From positions 1 through 52,640 of the IMG/VR virus record IMGVR_UViG_3300048026_001019: a stretch of DNA of 52,640 nucleotides. One strand, written 5' to 3'. Positions within the stretch are counted from its first letter, which is position 1; each line of letters begins with the position of its first letter. This document shows, in pieces, positions 23,523 through 31,562 of the stretch. The translations under genes and the position numbers were made by a program. The DNA is from a virus. The notes under the pieces are model-generated. The model did not search any database and was not told the origin of the DNA. It saw only the letters and a list, made by a program, of their open reading frames with translations.

Positions 23523-24277
23523 TTTTTTTTTGGACGCTCTACAGACTCACGCTTTTCTCTGCCGCCTAGGTCTTCGCCACCTGCTTCTGCATCAGATGCA
23601 CCAAAGTCGTCATCATCGGTACCAACAGTATCTAATGCATCGTCCATTTCGTCGTCAACTGGTTCCATGTCTGGATCTGCATCCGGGTCCATATCATCTG
23701 CACCCATAGTATCCATAGGCTCAGCTTCACCAGTAAGCTGTCCTACACCCTGTGTTAGTGTACCACGTGTTGTTTCCATTACACCATACATTGATTCAAG
23801 TGCTGGCTTTACAAGACTAGTAAATGCTTCACTTGCTTCACTACCCATTTCATCACGGATTGCATCTGCTAGCTCTAACATAGATTCGGTTTGCATTTCT
23901 GCTGTATCTTCCATCCATCCAGTTAGTCTGTCAACCATATCTTTAGCTGCCATTACTAGTTCTGCTTTATCTTCTTCGCCTTCATTAACTTGCTGTACTG
24001 CTTCGTCAATAGCATCTACAATCGTGTCGTTGCGTTCTTCGATTGCTGTGTTAAGTACGTCAAGGAATAACTTACTCTTCTGATATGTTTTGTCTTGTAC
24101 AGAATCAAATGCTTCATTTGTTTCCACTTGACTTAATGAGGTTCTAAGCTTGTTTCTAGCATCTTGTAACTGCTCAGTAGTAAACTGATCAATATCAATT
24201 TTAGAACCAAACTTTTTAGCTAAACTTTCATTTAACTTTTTAGCACTGGCTGGTCTTGTAAATTCTCTAATATTCAT
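23513..24277 (-). CDS. Conserved T4-like phage virion-type protein (zero frame)
   Basis: 254 residues. N-terminal F-T-R-P-A-S-A-K-K-L-N-E-S-L-A-K-K-F-G, helical middle with Y-Q-K-S-K-L-F-L-D-V-L-N-T-A-I-E-E-R, and a very acidic Met/Asp-rich C-terminal region (about 185-240). It ends in a basic run encoded by the slippery A-tract. Similar proteins occur in T4-like cyanophages (from memory); role unknown. A late promoter lies about 30 nt upstream. Confidence 0.75.
   Translation of the reverse strand: MNIREFTRPASAKKLNESLAKKFGSKIDIDQFTTEQLQDARNKLRTSLSQVETNEAFDSVQDKTYQKSKLFLDVLNTAIEERNDTIVDAIDEAVQQVNEGEEDKAELVMAAKDMVDRLTGWMEDTAEMQTESMLELADAIRDEMGSEASEAFTSLVKPALESMYGVMETTRGTLTQGVGQLTGEAEPMDTMGADDMDPDADPDMEPVDDEMDDALDTVGTDDDDFGASDAEAGGEDLGGREKRESVERPKKKLK
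23522..23531 (-). other. Candidate -1 ribosomal slippery site (A9G)
   Basis: Nine A then G in frame as AAA AAA AAG, containing the heptamer A AAA AAG used by E. coli dnaX. Zero-frame stop TAG follows two codons later. A weak hairpin (TAGAC/GTCTA) lies about 18 nt downstream. Confidence 0.65.
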
Positions 24278-24307
24278 TGCAACGTTCCTTGAACTTTTTT
24301 ATATATG

Positions 24308-24315
24308 TATTTATA
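24308..24315 (-). promoter_or_regulatory. T4-type late promoter TATAAATA
   Basis: Perfect TATAAATA on the minus strand 31 nt before the ATG at 24277. Confidence 0.7.
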
Positions 24316-24739
24316 CTTTAGACAAAATTAATCTGTCTAAACTGTCTCGTACTTTTTGTGCTTCTACTAGAGAAATTTCTAATCTTGTTTCTCTAGTCTG
24401 TCTTGCTTGGTCACATTTACTTTTTCTTATCATATGCTTATAAAATACTGCATCATTATAGTGTTTTGCTAAATTATTTTCTATATCTATTATCTTATCG
24501 AACATATGACTCTTATTTTCAGCAAGATTCTTAGCTATTGCAATAGCTATTGACTTAAATTGTGTTTTATGTAGCTGTTTATTACAAGAACTGTCATAAA
24601 CAAGATAGCCTACTTTACTCTTCCTTACTACATATTGTTTAATACGAACACTATTACCTTTGGCAATTGGTATTGTAGTATCTTCTAGTCCTTTATCAAC
24701 AATATCTTCAAGGTCATATATCAGATTGTCAGAAATCAT
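24311..24739 (-). CDS. Hypothetical protein
   Basis: 142 residues, helical C-terminal half with many Lys/Arg. No recognised motif. It starts within the end of the 69-aa gene and is followed by the late promoter. Confidence 0.6.
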   Translation of the reverse strand: MISDNLIYDLEDIVDKGLEDTTIPIAKGNSVRIKQYVVRKSKVGYLVYDSSCNKQLHKTQFKSIAIAIAKNLAENKSHMFDKIIDIENNLAKHYNDAVFYKHMIRKSKCDQARQTRETRLEISLVEAQKVRDSLDRLILSKV

Positions 24740-24938
24740 TTTTTGTCACCATTACAGAGCGTTTGTCGAGCATTATTTTACTTACCACACTTTTACGTAT
24801 TAAGTTGTTAATTATGACTTGATCATGTTCTGTGAATGATGACAGCGGCTTTGTTTGATTGCCCAAAGTTTCTAATAATTCTTCTTCTTCATTGGTCAAG
24901 AATACTTCGAAGCTTTTAATGAGTTCGTTTAACTTCAT
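24729..24938 (-). CDS. Hypothetical protein
   Basis: 69 residues, with an acidic start (F-L-T-N-E-E-E-E-L-L-E-T-L) and a later V-I-I-N-N-L-I-R-K-S-V. This alternation resembles small winged-helix fragments, but no family is recognised. Overlaps both neighbours. Confidence 0.55.
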   Translation of the reverse strand: MKLNELIKSFEVFLTNEEEELLETLGNQTKPLSSFTEHDQVIINNLIRKSVVSKIMLDKRSVMVTKNDF

Positions 24939-25162
24939 TTTATTGCCGCTAGTTGTGTCTGTAGTTGTTTAAGCTGTTCGCGGGTAGCACGAATTTGATC
25001 TTGTATTACTTTCTTTTGTTCTTGCTTTTGCTTCGCTGCAACTGCTGGATTTTCTTCTGTACCCATTTGCTGTTTTGCTTGATCCATATTACTAACACCG
25101 GGTAGAGCGTCAGCTCTACCTTGCTGATCTGCAGGAGTGCCTACAAGTTCCATTATCTTCAT
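24935..25162 (-). CDS. Small coiled-coil protein
   Basis: 75 residues. The C-terminal half is a clear heptad helix (Q-E-Q-K-K-V-I-Q-D-Q-I-R-A-T-R-E-Q-L-K-Q); the N terminus is Gly/Ala-rich. Overlaps neighbours by 4 nt each. Function unknown. Confidence 0.6.
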   Translation of the reverse strand: MKIMELVGTPADQQGRADALPGVSNMDQAKQQMGTEENPAVAAKQKQEQKKVIQDQIRATREQLKQLQTQLAAIK

Positions 25163-25473
25163 CGTTTGCTTCCCCTTCTCTTTCTAGGTCGAAGTGTTCT
25201 ACGTGAACCAACATTTAACCTTTTAAGCTTTTGACTAGCTGGGCTAGTACGTTTTGTTCTATTAGATTTTATACTAACTGTTGCACCTTTGCTACGCCTA
25301 GTCTTTTTCATTGTAGTCATTGCTTTTACATTTTTAGGTGCTGTACATGTTCCTGGTTTAGCAACAATACGTCCCTTACGTGAGCCACTAGTACATCTAT
25401 ACTTGCGTACGACTTTGTTACCTGTCTTACCAAATATAGGTGTTGCACCTTCTATTATCTCACGTACAAACAT
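25159..25473 (-). CDS. Basic two-Cys protein, paralogue A
   Basis: 104 residues, very basic. Core K-V-V-R-K-Y-R-C-T-S-G-S-R-K-G-R-I-V then P-G-T-C-T-A-P, and an Arg/Lys-rich tail containing T-K-R-T-S-P-A-S. It shares this pattern with the adjacent upstream gene. Likely nucleic-acid binding; the paired Cys may form a disulfide or a metal site. Conserved in T4-like marine phages from memory. Confidence 0.7.
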   Translation of the reverse strand: MFVREIIEGATPIFGKTGNKVVRKYRCTSGSRKGRIVAKPGTCTAPKNVKAMTTMKKTRRSKGATVSIKSNRTKRTSPASQKLKRLNVGSRRTLRPRKRRGSKR

Positions 25474-25474
25474 A

Positions 25475-25891
25475 TTATCGCCTTCTACTTGTTGCTTTAT
25501 TCAGACGCTGTACTCTAATTGATGCAGGATTAATACGTTTTGTCCTTTTTGCTTTCCTAGCAATTCTAGAACCTAATCTAGCTTTAACCCTTTTTAATGC
25601 AATACGCTTTTTTACATTTGGTGCAGCAAAGCATTGTTGTAACTTAGACACAATTCTATTTTTGCGTGGACCAGCTGAACATCTATACTTACGTACAACT
25701 TTCTTACCAGATCTAGCCCAAGTAGGACCTTCGTCTAAGTCATCTTCCTCATGATGAACTTGAACTATCTTCCAACCTTTTTTAACTAAAGCCACAGCTT
25801 TTTTCTTGTCAACTTTGTAAGAGAACCCTGTTTTAGGATTTTCTATTTCAACTGCGTCTTTAGGTGGTATGTATAGCTCGCGTAATAACAT
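25475..25891 (-). CDS. Basic two-Cys protein, paralogue B
   Basis: 138 residues. An acidic N-terminal domain (P-K-T-G-F-S-Y-K-V-D-K-K-K-A, E-E-D-D-L-D-E-G-P) is fused to the same basic core as its neighbour: K-V-V-R-K-Y-R-C-S-A-G-P-R-K-N-R-I-V ... C-F-A-A-P, then R-T-K-R-I-N-P-A-S. This tandem duplication was kept with divergent N termini. A CTAAATA octamer lies just upstream. Confidence 0.7.
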   Translation of the reverse strand: MLLRELYIPPKDAVEIENPKTGFSYKVDKKKAVALVKKGWKIVQVHHEEDDLDEGPTWARSGKKVVRKYRCSAGPRKNRIVSKLQQCFAAPNVKKRIALKRVKARLGSRIARKAKRTKRINPASIRVQRLNKATSRRR

Positions 25892-25909
25892 ATAGTTATT
25901 TAGCGTAAT

Positions 25910-26143
25910 TTATAGGTTCATTACTAGAACTATGATGGTAGATAGCAGGCCGGCTGTAATTGTGCCTGCAGCGCCAATAATGACTTTAGTCATACTTTTT
26001 TGGCCTTCAACAACATCTTTATGTATGCTGTCTACTTTTGATTCGATTTTGGTTAGTCTGCCCTCTAAAGCTTCGTAGCGTTGTTGACATAGATCAACGT
26101 GTGCTTCAAGGTTTTCTTTTTCTAATTCTGTGGCACCAGCCAT
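25910..26143 (-). CDS. Coiled coil plus C-terminal membrane helix (XhlA/holin-associated-like)
   Basis: 77 residues: a heptad helix (L-E-A-H-V-D-L-C-Q-Q-R-Y-E-A-L-E-G-R-L) followed by one membrane helix (I-I-G-A-A-G-T-I-T-A-G-L-L-S-T-I-I-V-L). This topology matches XhlA-type lysis accessory proteins, but it is also a common phage small-protein design. Confidence 0.6.
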   Translation of the reverse strand: MAGATELEKENLEAHVDLCQQRYEALEGRLTKIESKVDSIHKDVVEGQKSMTKVIIGAAGTITAGLLSTIIVLVMNL

Positions 26144-26246
26144 CTTTAAACTCCGTAGTGCTTACGCTCAGTAAGCTTGATTAAGTAAACTCTTAGTTGG
26201 GCCTTAATTGTGTCTTTAGATGCCTGGTAGTTTTTGTGCTACAATA

Positions 26247-26645
26247 TTATTTATCTAATAATTCAAAATTGGTATTGCTTATTTTAGGTTTTTGTGTGAT
26301 AAAAACTGAATTTTTAAATTTTACTGTTTCAGCTAACTCAGTAATTATAGGAATTAAATTAAAATCATTGTTTAACATGTCTAGCGTTAATGAATCTGGT
26401 GCTGGAGATGTAAACTCAAACTGCCATATAGTTTGTTGTCCTTTGTAGTCACTTCCTAAACTTTTTTCCTTAGGAACTGCTGTAATACATGTTGGACCAC
26501 TAGTATATTCAATATTTGTTCTCAAACCTATCGTCTGTAGCACTGTGAGAAAGTTTTGCTGTTGTCTGTATGCAAGAGGATCTTCTCCACGCCTTGCTCC
26601 TGTTTCAGTAATGTCTACTAGTGTAGTAAGTCTAAACTTGTCCAT
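26247..26645 (-). CDS. Conserved T4-like phage protein
   Basis: 132 residues, mixed alpha/beta, with G-A-R-R-G-E-D-P-L-A-Y-R-Q-Q-Q-N-F and a central Q-Q-T-I-W-Q-F-E-F strand. No enzymatic motif. A strong terminator separates it from the upstream gene. Confidence 0.65.
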   Translation of the reverse strand: MDKFRLTTLVDITETGARRGEDPLAYRQQQNFLTVLQTIGLRTNIEYTSGPTCITAVPKEKSLGSDYKGQQTIWQFEFTSPAPDSLTLDMLNNDFNLIPIITELAETVKFKNSVFITQKPKISNTNFELLDK

Positions 26646-26662
26646 ACAGTATTTACAGACAT

Positions 26663-26691
26663 AAAAAAAGAGCCCACATAAATGTGAGCTC
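26663..26691 (-). terminator. Strong terminator
   Basis: Minus strand GAGCTCACAT/ATGTGGGCTC stem with a 2-nt loop, then seven T. It follows the 109-aa virion-type gene. Confidence 0.85.
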
Positions 26692-26730
26692 TCAAAATCC
26701 TAAGGTAGATTTTATTTTTAGTTACGTAAA

Positions 26731-27060
26731 TTATGCACTTACGATAAACTGTCCGCCTTCAGTTACTGTTGCGGATGATAGGTCGATTGAATCAACTGTA
26801 CCTAGTGCTTGTAAGCCAACTTGTAGACCAGCTGCGTTAGTTTGTGAAGCATCATATACGATGTTAATCAAACCAGCTGTGCCTTCACTGTTGATTGCAA
26901 TTGGCTGTAGTTGCTGTGCAATAGCTTCAATAGTGGAACCAATTCCACCTTTAGCTGCTACTGAAGCACCACATGCTACAACTGCGAAACCTAAGTTTGC
27001 TGTTGAATAGATCGTTGCGTGTGCATGACCTAATCCGTTTACTCTTGTTACTGCTGCCAT
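26731..27060 (-). CDS. Small Ala/Gly-rich probable virion protein
   Basis: 109 residues without Lys, rich in Ala, Gly, Thr and Val: V-N-G-L-G-H-A-H-A-T-I-Y-S-T then V-V-A-C-G-A-S-V-A-A-K-G-G. Its own late promoter and strong terminator suggest very high late expression, as for a decoration or structural protein. Unnamed homologues occur in T4-like cyanophages (from memory). Confidence 0.7.
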   Translation of the reverse strand: MAAVTRVNGLGHAHATIYSTANLGFAVVACGASVAAKGGIGSTIEAIAQQLQPIAINSEGTAGLINIVYDASQTNAAGLQVGLQALGTVDSIDLSSATVTEGGQFIVSA

Positions 27061-27119
27061 TTTATATTCTCCTATATTCTCTAATGACTAAAGAAGACCT
27101 CTTCTTCTTTGTATACTTT

Positions 27120-27127
27120 TATTTATC
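27120..27127 (-). promoter_or_regulatory. T4-type late promoter GATAAATA
   Basis: Minus strand GATAAATA about 60 nt upstream of the 109-aa virion-type gene. Confidence 0.6.
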
Positions 27128-27153
27128 ATCTATTAGGGAAAATATGGGGTGTT

Positions 27154-28092
27154 TTAGCTCTTTTTGGCTCGTTTATGTAATGCACGTAGGTTATTTACGT
27201 ATGCAGGTCCTGCTTGCACTATATCATCAAGCATTTCTATTGCAGGCATATATGCTTGCACCATACCACTACTAGCCGCTTGTCCATTGCTCGCTTGCTG
27301 TAGGAAACGTTTAGTTAGTGCTAGATTCTTAGATCCAACTAGATATCTATACAATGCTAGATTTTGTTGTGAGCCAGCTAGGTCTGGTTTTGATACTGTA
27401 GGCTCTGGATCAGTGACACTAGCTTTCTCCATGTTTTTAATTGCAGCCCACTTTTCAAAGTCATCAATTAAGTCTGAGCTTCTAAGCTTTGCCCTTGTCG
27501 CAAATATTAACCGTGTAGCAACTAAACGCTTATCTGATCTAGTTTGTTTATCCCAGTTCAGTATACTTCTACGAACTGCTTTGTAATCGGAGTTAGTAAT
27601 TCTCAAAGCAGATTCGAGTTTAATAAACAAAGAACTAGGATTAACTTCACTACCGTTAGCTAATGCTCGAATATATCTATTAATATCAAGTACAGGAATA
27701 CGTGAGTTTCTTTTCATTTCTTTAGCTGACTTAGGATCTTTTAACTTATTTTGTGCAGAATCACCTCCTACTATAAAATATATAAAGTTATAAAGATCTG
27801 TACCCATGATTCTATAATATCTATAAGTTTCAAAGCCCACAGTCTTTTTAGCGTATTTTTGCACTATGTTTTTAAAATCGGGATACTTACGCATAGTTTC
27901 TAATATTAATAGTGTTAGGTACAATCTCTCACAACAATCTGAGAATGTTAGCTTTTTTGAACTTCCATTATCTTTTGTCATACGTGCTTCGTGCAAGTCC
28001 TTAATGAATGAGAATGCTTCTTCTTTAGAAGTATCCATAGTATGGCCTCCTTCTATTGCTGCCCATTCAGTTGCTGTGTACCGATCAGTCAT
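27154..28092 (-). CDS. Conserved phage hypothetical protein
   Basis: 312 residues, helical and basic, no recognised motif. Segments such as R-K-Y-P-D-F-K-N-I-V-Q-K-Y and L-D-I-N-R-Y-I-R-A-L look like conserved core helices. It belongs to the co-oriented virion-type block with the genes at 28-30 kb. Confidence 0.65.
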   Translation of the reverse strand: MTDRYTATEWAAIEGGHTMDTSKEEAFSFIKDLHEARMTKDNGSSKKLTFSDCCERLYLTLLILETMRKYPDFKNIVQKYAKKTVGFETYRYYRIMGTDLYNFIYFIVGGDSAQNKLKDPKSAKEMKRNSRIPVLDINRYIRALANGSEVNPSSLFIKLESALRITNSDYKAVRRSILNWDKQTRSDKRLVATRLIFATRAKLRSSDLIDDFEKWAAIKNMEKASVTDPEPTVSKPDLAGSQQNLALYRYLVGSKNLALTKRFLQQASNGQAASSGMVQAYMPAIEMLDDIVQAGPAYVNNLRALHKRAKKS

Positions 28093-28098
28093 TAAATA

Positions 28099-28563
28099 TT
28101 AGCCTCTTGCAAAGTCTTTTGCGTCGCGATCAATTTCGTCATCACTTGGTGCTTTATCTTCTGGTTCGTCATCTGGCTCATCTTGTGGCTCAGGGTCTTT
28201 AACACCAACATCAGTTTTCATACTAGCATTTTCTTCTGCTTTTTTAAGCAGTTTCATAATAGTTGGCTTGTCACAACCACAAGCAGATTCTAAATCTTTA
28301 AAAAATTTAGCAAGCTTTTGCTTTGGATCGCCGCTGCCTTCTGATGGATCTTTGATTCCAAAGGTGTTACCAACAGTAGTTAGTGCTGACCCAAGTGATC
28401 CCATTTTATTCATCATGCCTAGTTCTTCGTCTGACATTTTAGCTAGGCTTCCCGGCTCTCCTGTGCCTTGTCCTAGTTGTTGAAGTGTACGACCAAACCT
28501 TGCCATCTTTTGGGCAAAAGGTGATGCATCGTAGTAACCTTCTGTAATTTCATGTACTTTCAT
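28099..28563 (-). CDS. Conserved phage hypothetical protein with acidic tail
   Basis: 154 residues. Helical N-terminal half with F-A-Q-K-M-A-R-F-G-R-T-L-Q-Q-L-G-Q-G-T-G, a C-G-C-D motif near residue 95, and a Glu/Asp/Pro-rich C-terminal tail. ATG 28563 is chosen for its GGAG. Function unknown. Confidence 0.65.
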   Translation of the reverse strand: MKVHEITEGYYDASPFAQKMARFGRTLQQLGQGTGEPGSLAKMSDEELGMMNKMGSLGSALTTVGNTFGIKDPSEGSGDPKQKLAKFFKDLESACGCDKPTIMKLLKKAEENASMKTDVGVKDPEPQDEPDDEPEDKAPSDDEIDRDAKDFARG

Positions 28564-28573
28564 TTCTAACTCC

Positions 28574-29659
28574 TTAGTTTGGTTGCCATCTTGTACGAGG
28601 TACAAGTTTTACTTTTGATTTTTGTGCGACATAACCTTCGCCGCCTTTTTCGCCTGCTGTAGTTGCCTTAACGTCTGCATCTGCGGAATCTAATTGATCT
28701 ATGATATTGTCCTTTACAGTCATTATTGTTTTGATAAGTCCAAATATACTTGCTAATGCTTTTGGTGAAGCATCATGCATACCTTTAATTTTTGCTTGCT
28801 TGTTTGCACTTACCTTACTAGTACTTAGCCATTCAAAGAATCCTGATTCTATATTTTTTAGCTGTTGTGTACGTGTCATATGATTGACATATGTATAAAT
28901 GATATTCTTCATATCACTTAGACCTTTTTGTGGTGCAAGAAACTGATCAATTACTTTTGCACTTGCATTTGCTTTTTTACGTATAGCATCTGTTTGTTTT
29001 GTATCAACCTTGGGTTGATGTGTTACATATGTTTGTCCTAGCACAACAACATCTCTATTATTAAAAATACTTACATCTTTAATAGGTGTGCTATCTTTAC
29101 TCCCAAAAGTTTCATATGTAGTATGTGCTACGACACCAACTTGTGAGGCCGCTATGCGTTGCCCAAGCTCGCTTTTCTTAGTCACGGTGTATGTAACTTT
29201 GTTAGGAGTAAAGACAACTGAGTCGTTGTCACTAGTAAATGGTTTGCGTGGTGTATAAAGTAAGTCTCCGTATGCATAGCCTCTAAAATTCGGAGGTGTT
29301 GCAGATTTCATCAAGTCAAACACACTAGCCATATCTCCAGCAAAGTCTTTACGCCAGTCTTCGCCTTTACCTGTGTTTAAAATAAACTTAGACAAGTCAG
29401 CTGATGTTGTTGACTTTTGTCTCCCCCAGCCATTTTTACCTACACATACAAATGTGCCGTCTGGTTCACGTCCCCAATAAAATGTAGGGTTGCCGTCCCA
29501 TTTAATAGCTACATCACCTGAGTCACTGCCCATGCCGTCTAGTATATCTGCTGCTTTCATTGCGCCAGCTGATCCGTTAACAGTCACAAGATCTTCTACG
29601 TGATTATATTCGCGACCCTTAAATTCTTCGGTCAGTATTTTAAACTCTTGATATCTCAT
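28574..29659 (-). CDS. DUF6267-type protein with KxDG (ligase-like) motif
   Basis: 361 residues, of a family seen in T4-like cyanophages. G-D-V-A-I-K-W-D-G-N-P-T-F-Y-W-G (about 48-63) carries a K-x-D-G motif as in covalent nucleotidyltransferases (DNA/RNA ligases, capping enzymes). Y-A-Y-G-D-L-L-Y (about 127) resembles motif III (x-D-G-E-L), and V-G-V-V-A-H-T-T-Y may stand for motif IV. This is pattern-level evidence only. The stop and start overlap with the next NTase-like gene suggest a two-enzyme unit. Confidence 0.65.
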   Translation of the reverse strand: MRYQEFKILTEEFKGREYNHVEDLVTVNGSAGAMKAADILDGMGSDSGDVAIKWDGNPTFYWGREPDGTFVCVGKNGWGRQKSTTSADLSKFILNTGKGEDWRKDFAGDMASVFDLMKSATPPNFRGYAYGDLLYTPRKPFTSDNDSVVFTPNKVTYTVTKKSELGQRIAASQVGVVAHTTYETFGSKDSTPIKDVSIFNNRDVVVLGQTYVTHQPKVDTKQTDAIRKKANASAKVIDQFLAPQKGLSDMKNIIYTYVNHMTRTQQLKNIESGFFEWLSTSKVSANKQAKIKGMHDASPKALASIFGLIKTIMTVKDNIIDQLDSADADVKATTAGEKGGEGYVAQKSKVKLVPRTRWQPN

Positions 29660-30426
29660 TTTGGTAGCAGTTCTTTGATCCGTCTAAGCTGTTTGTCTTC
29701 TAATGTTTCAGTTGGTGCAGGTATCTTCTTTTTCATCCAAGCACTTTCTGGATCAGCTTCGTACTTGTCTACAATTGCTTGTGCTTCTGGATTTGCTTTT
29801 ACAATACTTTCAACACTTCCTAAGTCCGCAGCTTTTGCTTTTGGATTTAAAAGAATCTTAGCTACTTGATTAAGATCGCTTGATATAAGTTCGTTAGTTT
29901 CCCTGTCAACTAGTCCTTTATACGCACTCCATTTCATGCCATTAGGATGATCGTCTGTTGTTTTTACTTTAGCAAGGTCAGCTATCATAATTTGCTTGTG
30001 TACACCTTTGTACAACGATCCTTTAGGTAAGTCGTGTACGTGAAACTTTTGGGCTGTAGCACCGTTGTCTACTACCATAATATCAACTTGTTGAGGTGTG
30101 TCACCTATTGTGGTTTTAACATGTACAATTTGTCCTGACTTGCGTGTTTCAAAGCCAGCTTGCTGAAATAACTTTTCTAATTCTATTTTTGCATTTTTTG
30201 TATCTGCAACTTTGAAGTGCTTTATTATAGTACCAGCATCAACAATCATATCTAAATCGCCACTTAGTTTACCTGGTGTTGGTGTTGCACCAGAACCAAT
30301 TGGTAGTGCTTTGGCACCTGTAACTTTCATGACTTTATTAATTTGTTTCATCATGTCCGGTATCAGCTTTTGATCGAACTCAGCTGTACCTTGGAAGATG
30401 TTGCCACCTTCGTTAAGAATTGTCAT
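29656..30426 (-). CDS. Nucleotidyltransferase-fold protein
   Basis: 256 residues. G-S-G-A-T-P-T-P-G-K-L-S-G-D-L-D-M-I-V-D is a G-S-x(9-12)-D-x-D metal-binding motif of the pol-beta-type NTase superfamily, and Q-Q-V-D-I-M-V-V supplies the third Asp. Target unknown. Overlaps the KxDG protein by 4 nt, so both probably act together. Confidence 0.7.
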   Translation of the reverse strand: MTILNEGGNIFQGTAEFDQKLIPDMMKQINKVMKVTGAKALPIGSGATPTPGKLSGDLDMIVDAGTIIKHFKVADTKNAKIELEKLFQQAGFETRKSGQIVHVKTTIGDTPQQVDIMVVDNGATAQKFHVHDLPKGSLYKGVHKQIMIADLAKVKTTDDHPNGMKWSAYKGLVDRETNELISSDLNQVAKILLNPKAKAADLGSVESIVKANPEAQAIVDKYEADPESAWMKKKIPAPTETLEDKQLRRIKELLPK

Positions 30427-30676
30427 TCTGCTTTCCTTCTCGTATTCTATGGATTGCCCTACGAAACTTACGAGGATCGCCTGATTTAATACTATTAATA
30501 AAACGGCGCTCTAGTTCAGAAGCTGTGTCTATATCATAATGACTATGTACCCGACTGAGCAGATTAATAGCACTCTCAATGATATTATTCGCAGTGGTAT
30601 CAATAAACAAATCATTATCACGATTGCCATGTACCTGGTTTAATTCGTCTAAAATTGATCTGGTACGTTTCTTCAT
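30413..30676 (-). CDS. Conserved phage helical protein
   Basis: 87 residues, all-helical and charged: R-S-I-L-D-E-L-N-Q-V-H then L-E-R-R-F-I-N-S-I-K-S-G-D-P-R-K-F-R-R-A. Unnamed but T4-like-phage in style. ATG 30676 with GAGAG; a late promoter is 25 nt upstream. Confidence 0.65.
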   Translation of the reverse strand: MKKRTRSILDELNQVHGNRDNDLFIDTTANNIIESAINLLSRVHSHYDIDTASELERRFINSIKSGDPRKFRRAIHRIREGKQNDNS

Positions 30677-30701
30677 AGTTTCTCTCACACTTCCTTATGT
30701 G

Positions 30702-30727
30702 TATTTATAAGGTTTGGAGTATAAATA
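30702..30727. promoter_or_regulatory. Divergent pair of T4-type late promoters
   Basis: TATAAATA on the minus strand (30702-30709) and TATAAATA on the plus strand (30720-30727), about 10 nt apart between divergent genes. Both are exact matches. Confidence 0.75.
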
Positions 30728-30776
30728 TTGCTGTAACGACTACTTCTAGTCGCTACTATAGCAATAAGGAGGAAAG

Positions 30777-31562
30777 ATGCCGGGTATTTTAGATCTCGAT
30801 ACATATAATCGATCATTACTTTTCGCGAAGTTATCAAAGTATGCTTATTATAACATCAATAGTGCAAAAAAGCAAGCGAAAAAATTAGGTTTTACAACAA
30901 CAGAATTTTATGACCGGGACGGTGCTCAAGCATATAGATTCCAAAATAAAACAGATATGGTTATAGCTTGTAGGGGAACACAGCCTACACAGTATAGTGA
31001 TATACAAGCAGACTTAAAGGCAATGCCTGTCGTTGCTGAAACTGTGTCCAGAGTGCATAGAGGTTTTAAGGACGAAGTAGACGACTTATGGCCTATGATA
31101 CTAGAAGATATACAACGTAAAGCAAATGCAAAGAAAACTGTTTGGTTCTGTGGACATTCGTTAGGTGCAGCTATGGCAACTATTATGGCTAGCAGATGTT
31201 ATCATCATGAAGGTATTCCAAATCCGTATGAGCTTTACACTTACGGTAGTCCAAGAGTAGGATGGACCAAGTATTGTACATCTTTAGGCGTCAGACATAT
31301 TAGATGGGTAAACAATAACGATATAGTCACAAGAGTTCCATTAAACATAATGGGATATAGACACCATGGCATGGAACACTATCTAAACACTTGGGGCAAT
31401 GTTCGTACACTCACAGGATGGCAAAGAACTAAAGACAGGTTTAGAGGTATTTGGAGAGGTATCAAAGTAATGAAAGTTGATAGTTTCTCAGATCACTCTA
31501 TTGATGCTTATGTAATGCACATTAAAAAAGCCGCTGAAGGTATGGAAACACCGCAAGTTTAG
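30777..31562 (+). CDS. Class 3 lipase-like alpha/beta hydrolase
   Basis: 261 residues. The nucleophile elbow is [12 protein letters not shown] (about 126-137). V-I-A-C-R-G-T-Q-P is the oxyanion-side strand, Y-G-S-P-R-V-G a typical Lipase_3 motif, N-N-D-I-V-T-R-V-P supplies the acid and later H residues the base. No signal peptide. AAGGAGG lies just before the ATG. Possible membrane lipid turnover at lysis. Confidence 0.85.
   Translation: MPGILDLDTYNRSLLFAKLSKYAYYNINSAKKQAKKLGFTTTEFYDRDGAQAYRFQNKTDMVIACRGTQPTQYSDIQADLKAMPVVAETVSRVHRGFKDEVDDLWPMILEDIQRKANAKKTVWFCGHSLGAAMATIMASRCYHHEGIPNPYELYTYGSPRVGWTKYCTSLGVRHIRWVNNNDIVTRVPLNIMGYRHHGMEHYLNTWGNVRTLTGWQRTKDRFRGIWRGIKVMKVDSFSDHSIDAYVMHIKKAAEGMETPQV

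Noticed and set aside
23481-24083. A 200-aa Ser/Pro-rich plus-strand ORF
   Set aside because: Antisense of the acidic virion-type gene; composition is typical of reversed GAA/GAT codons and there is no start signal.
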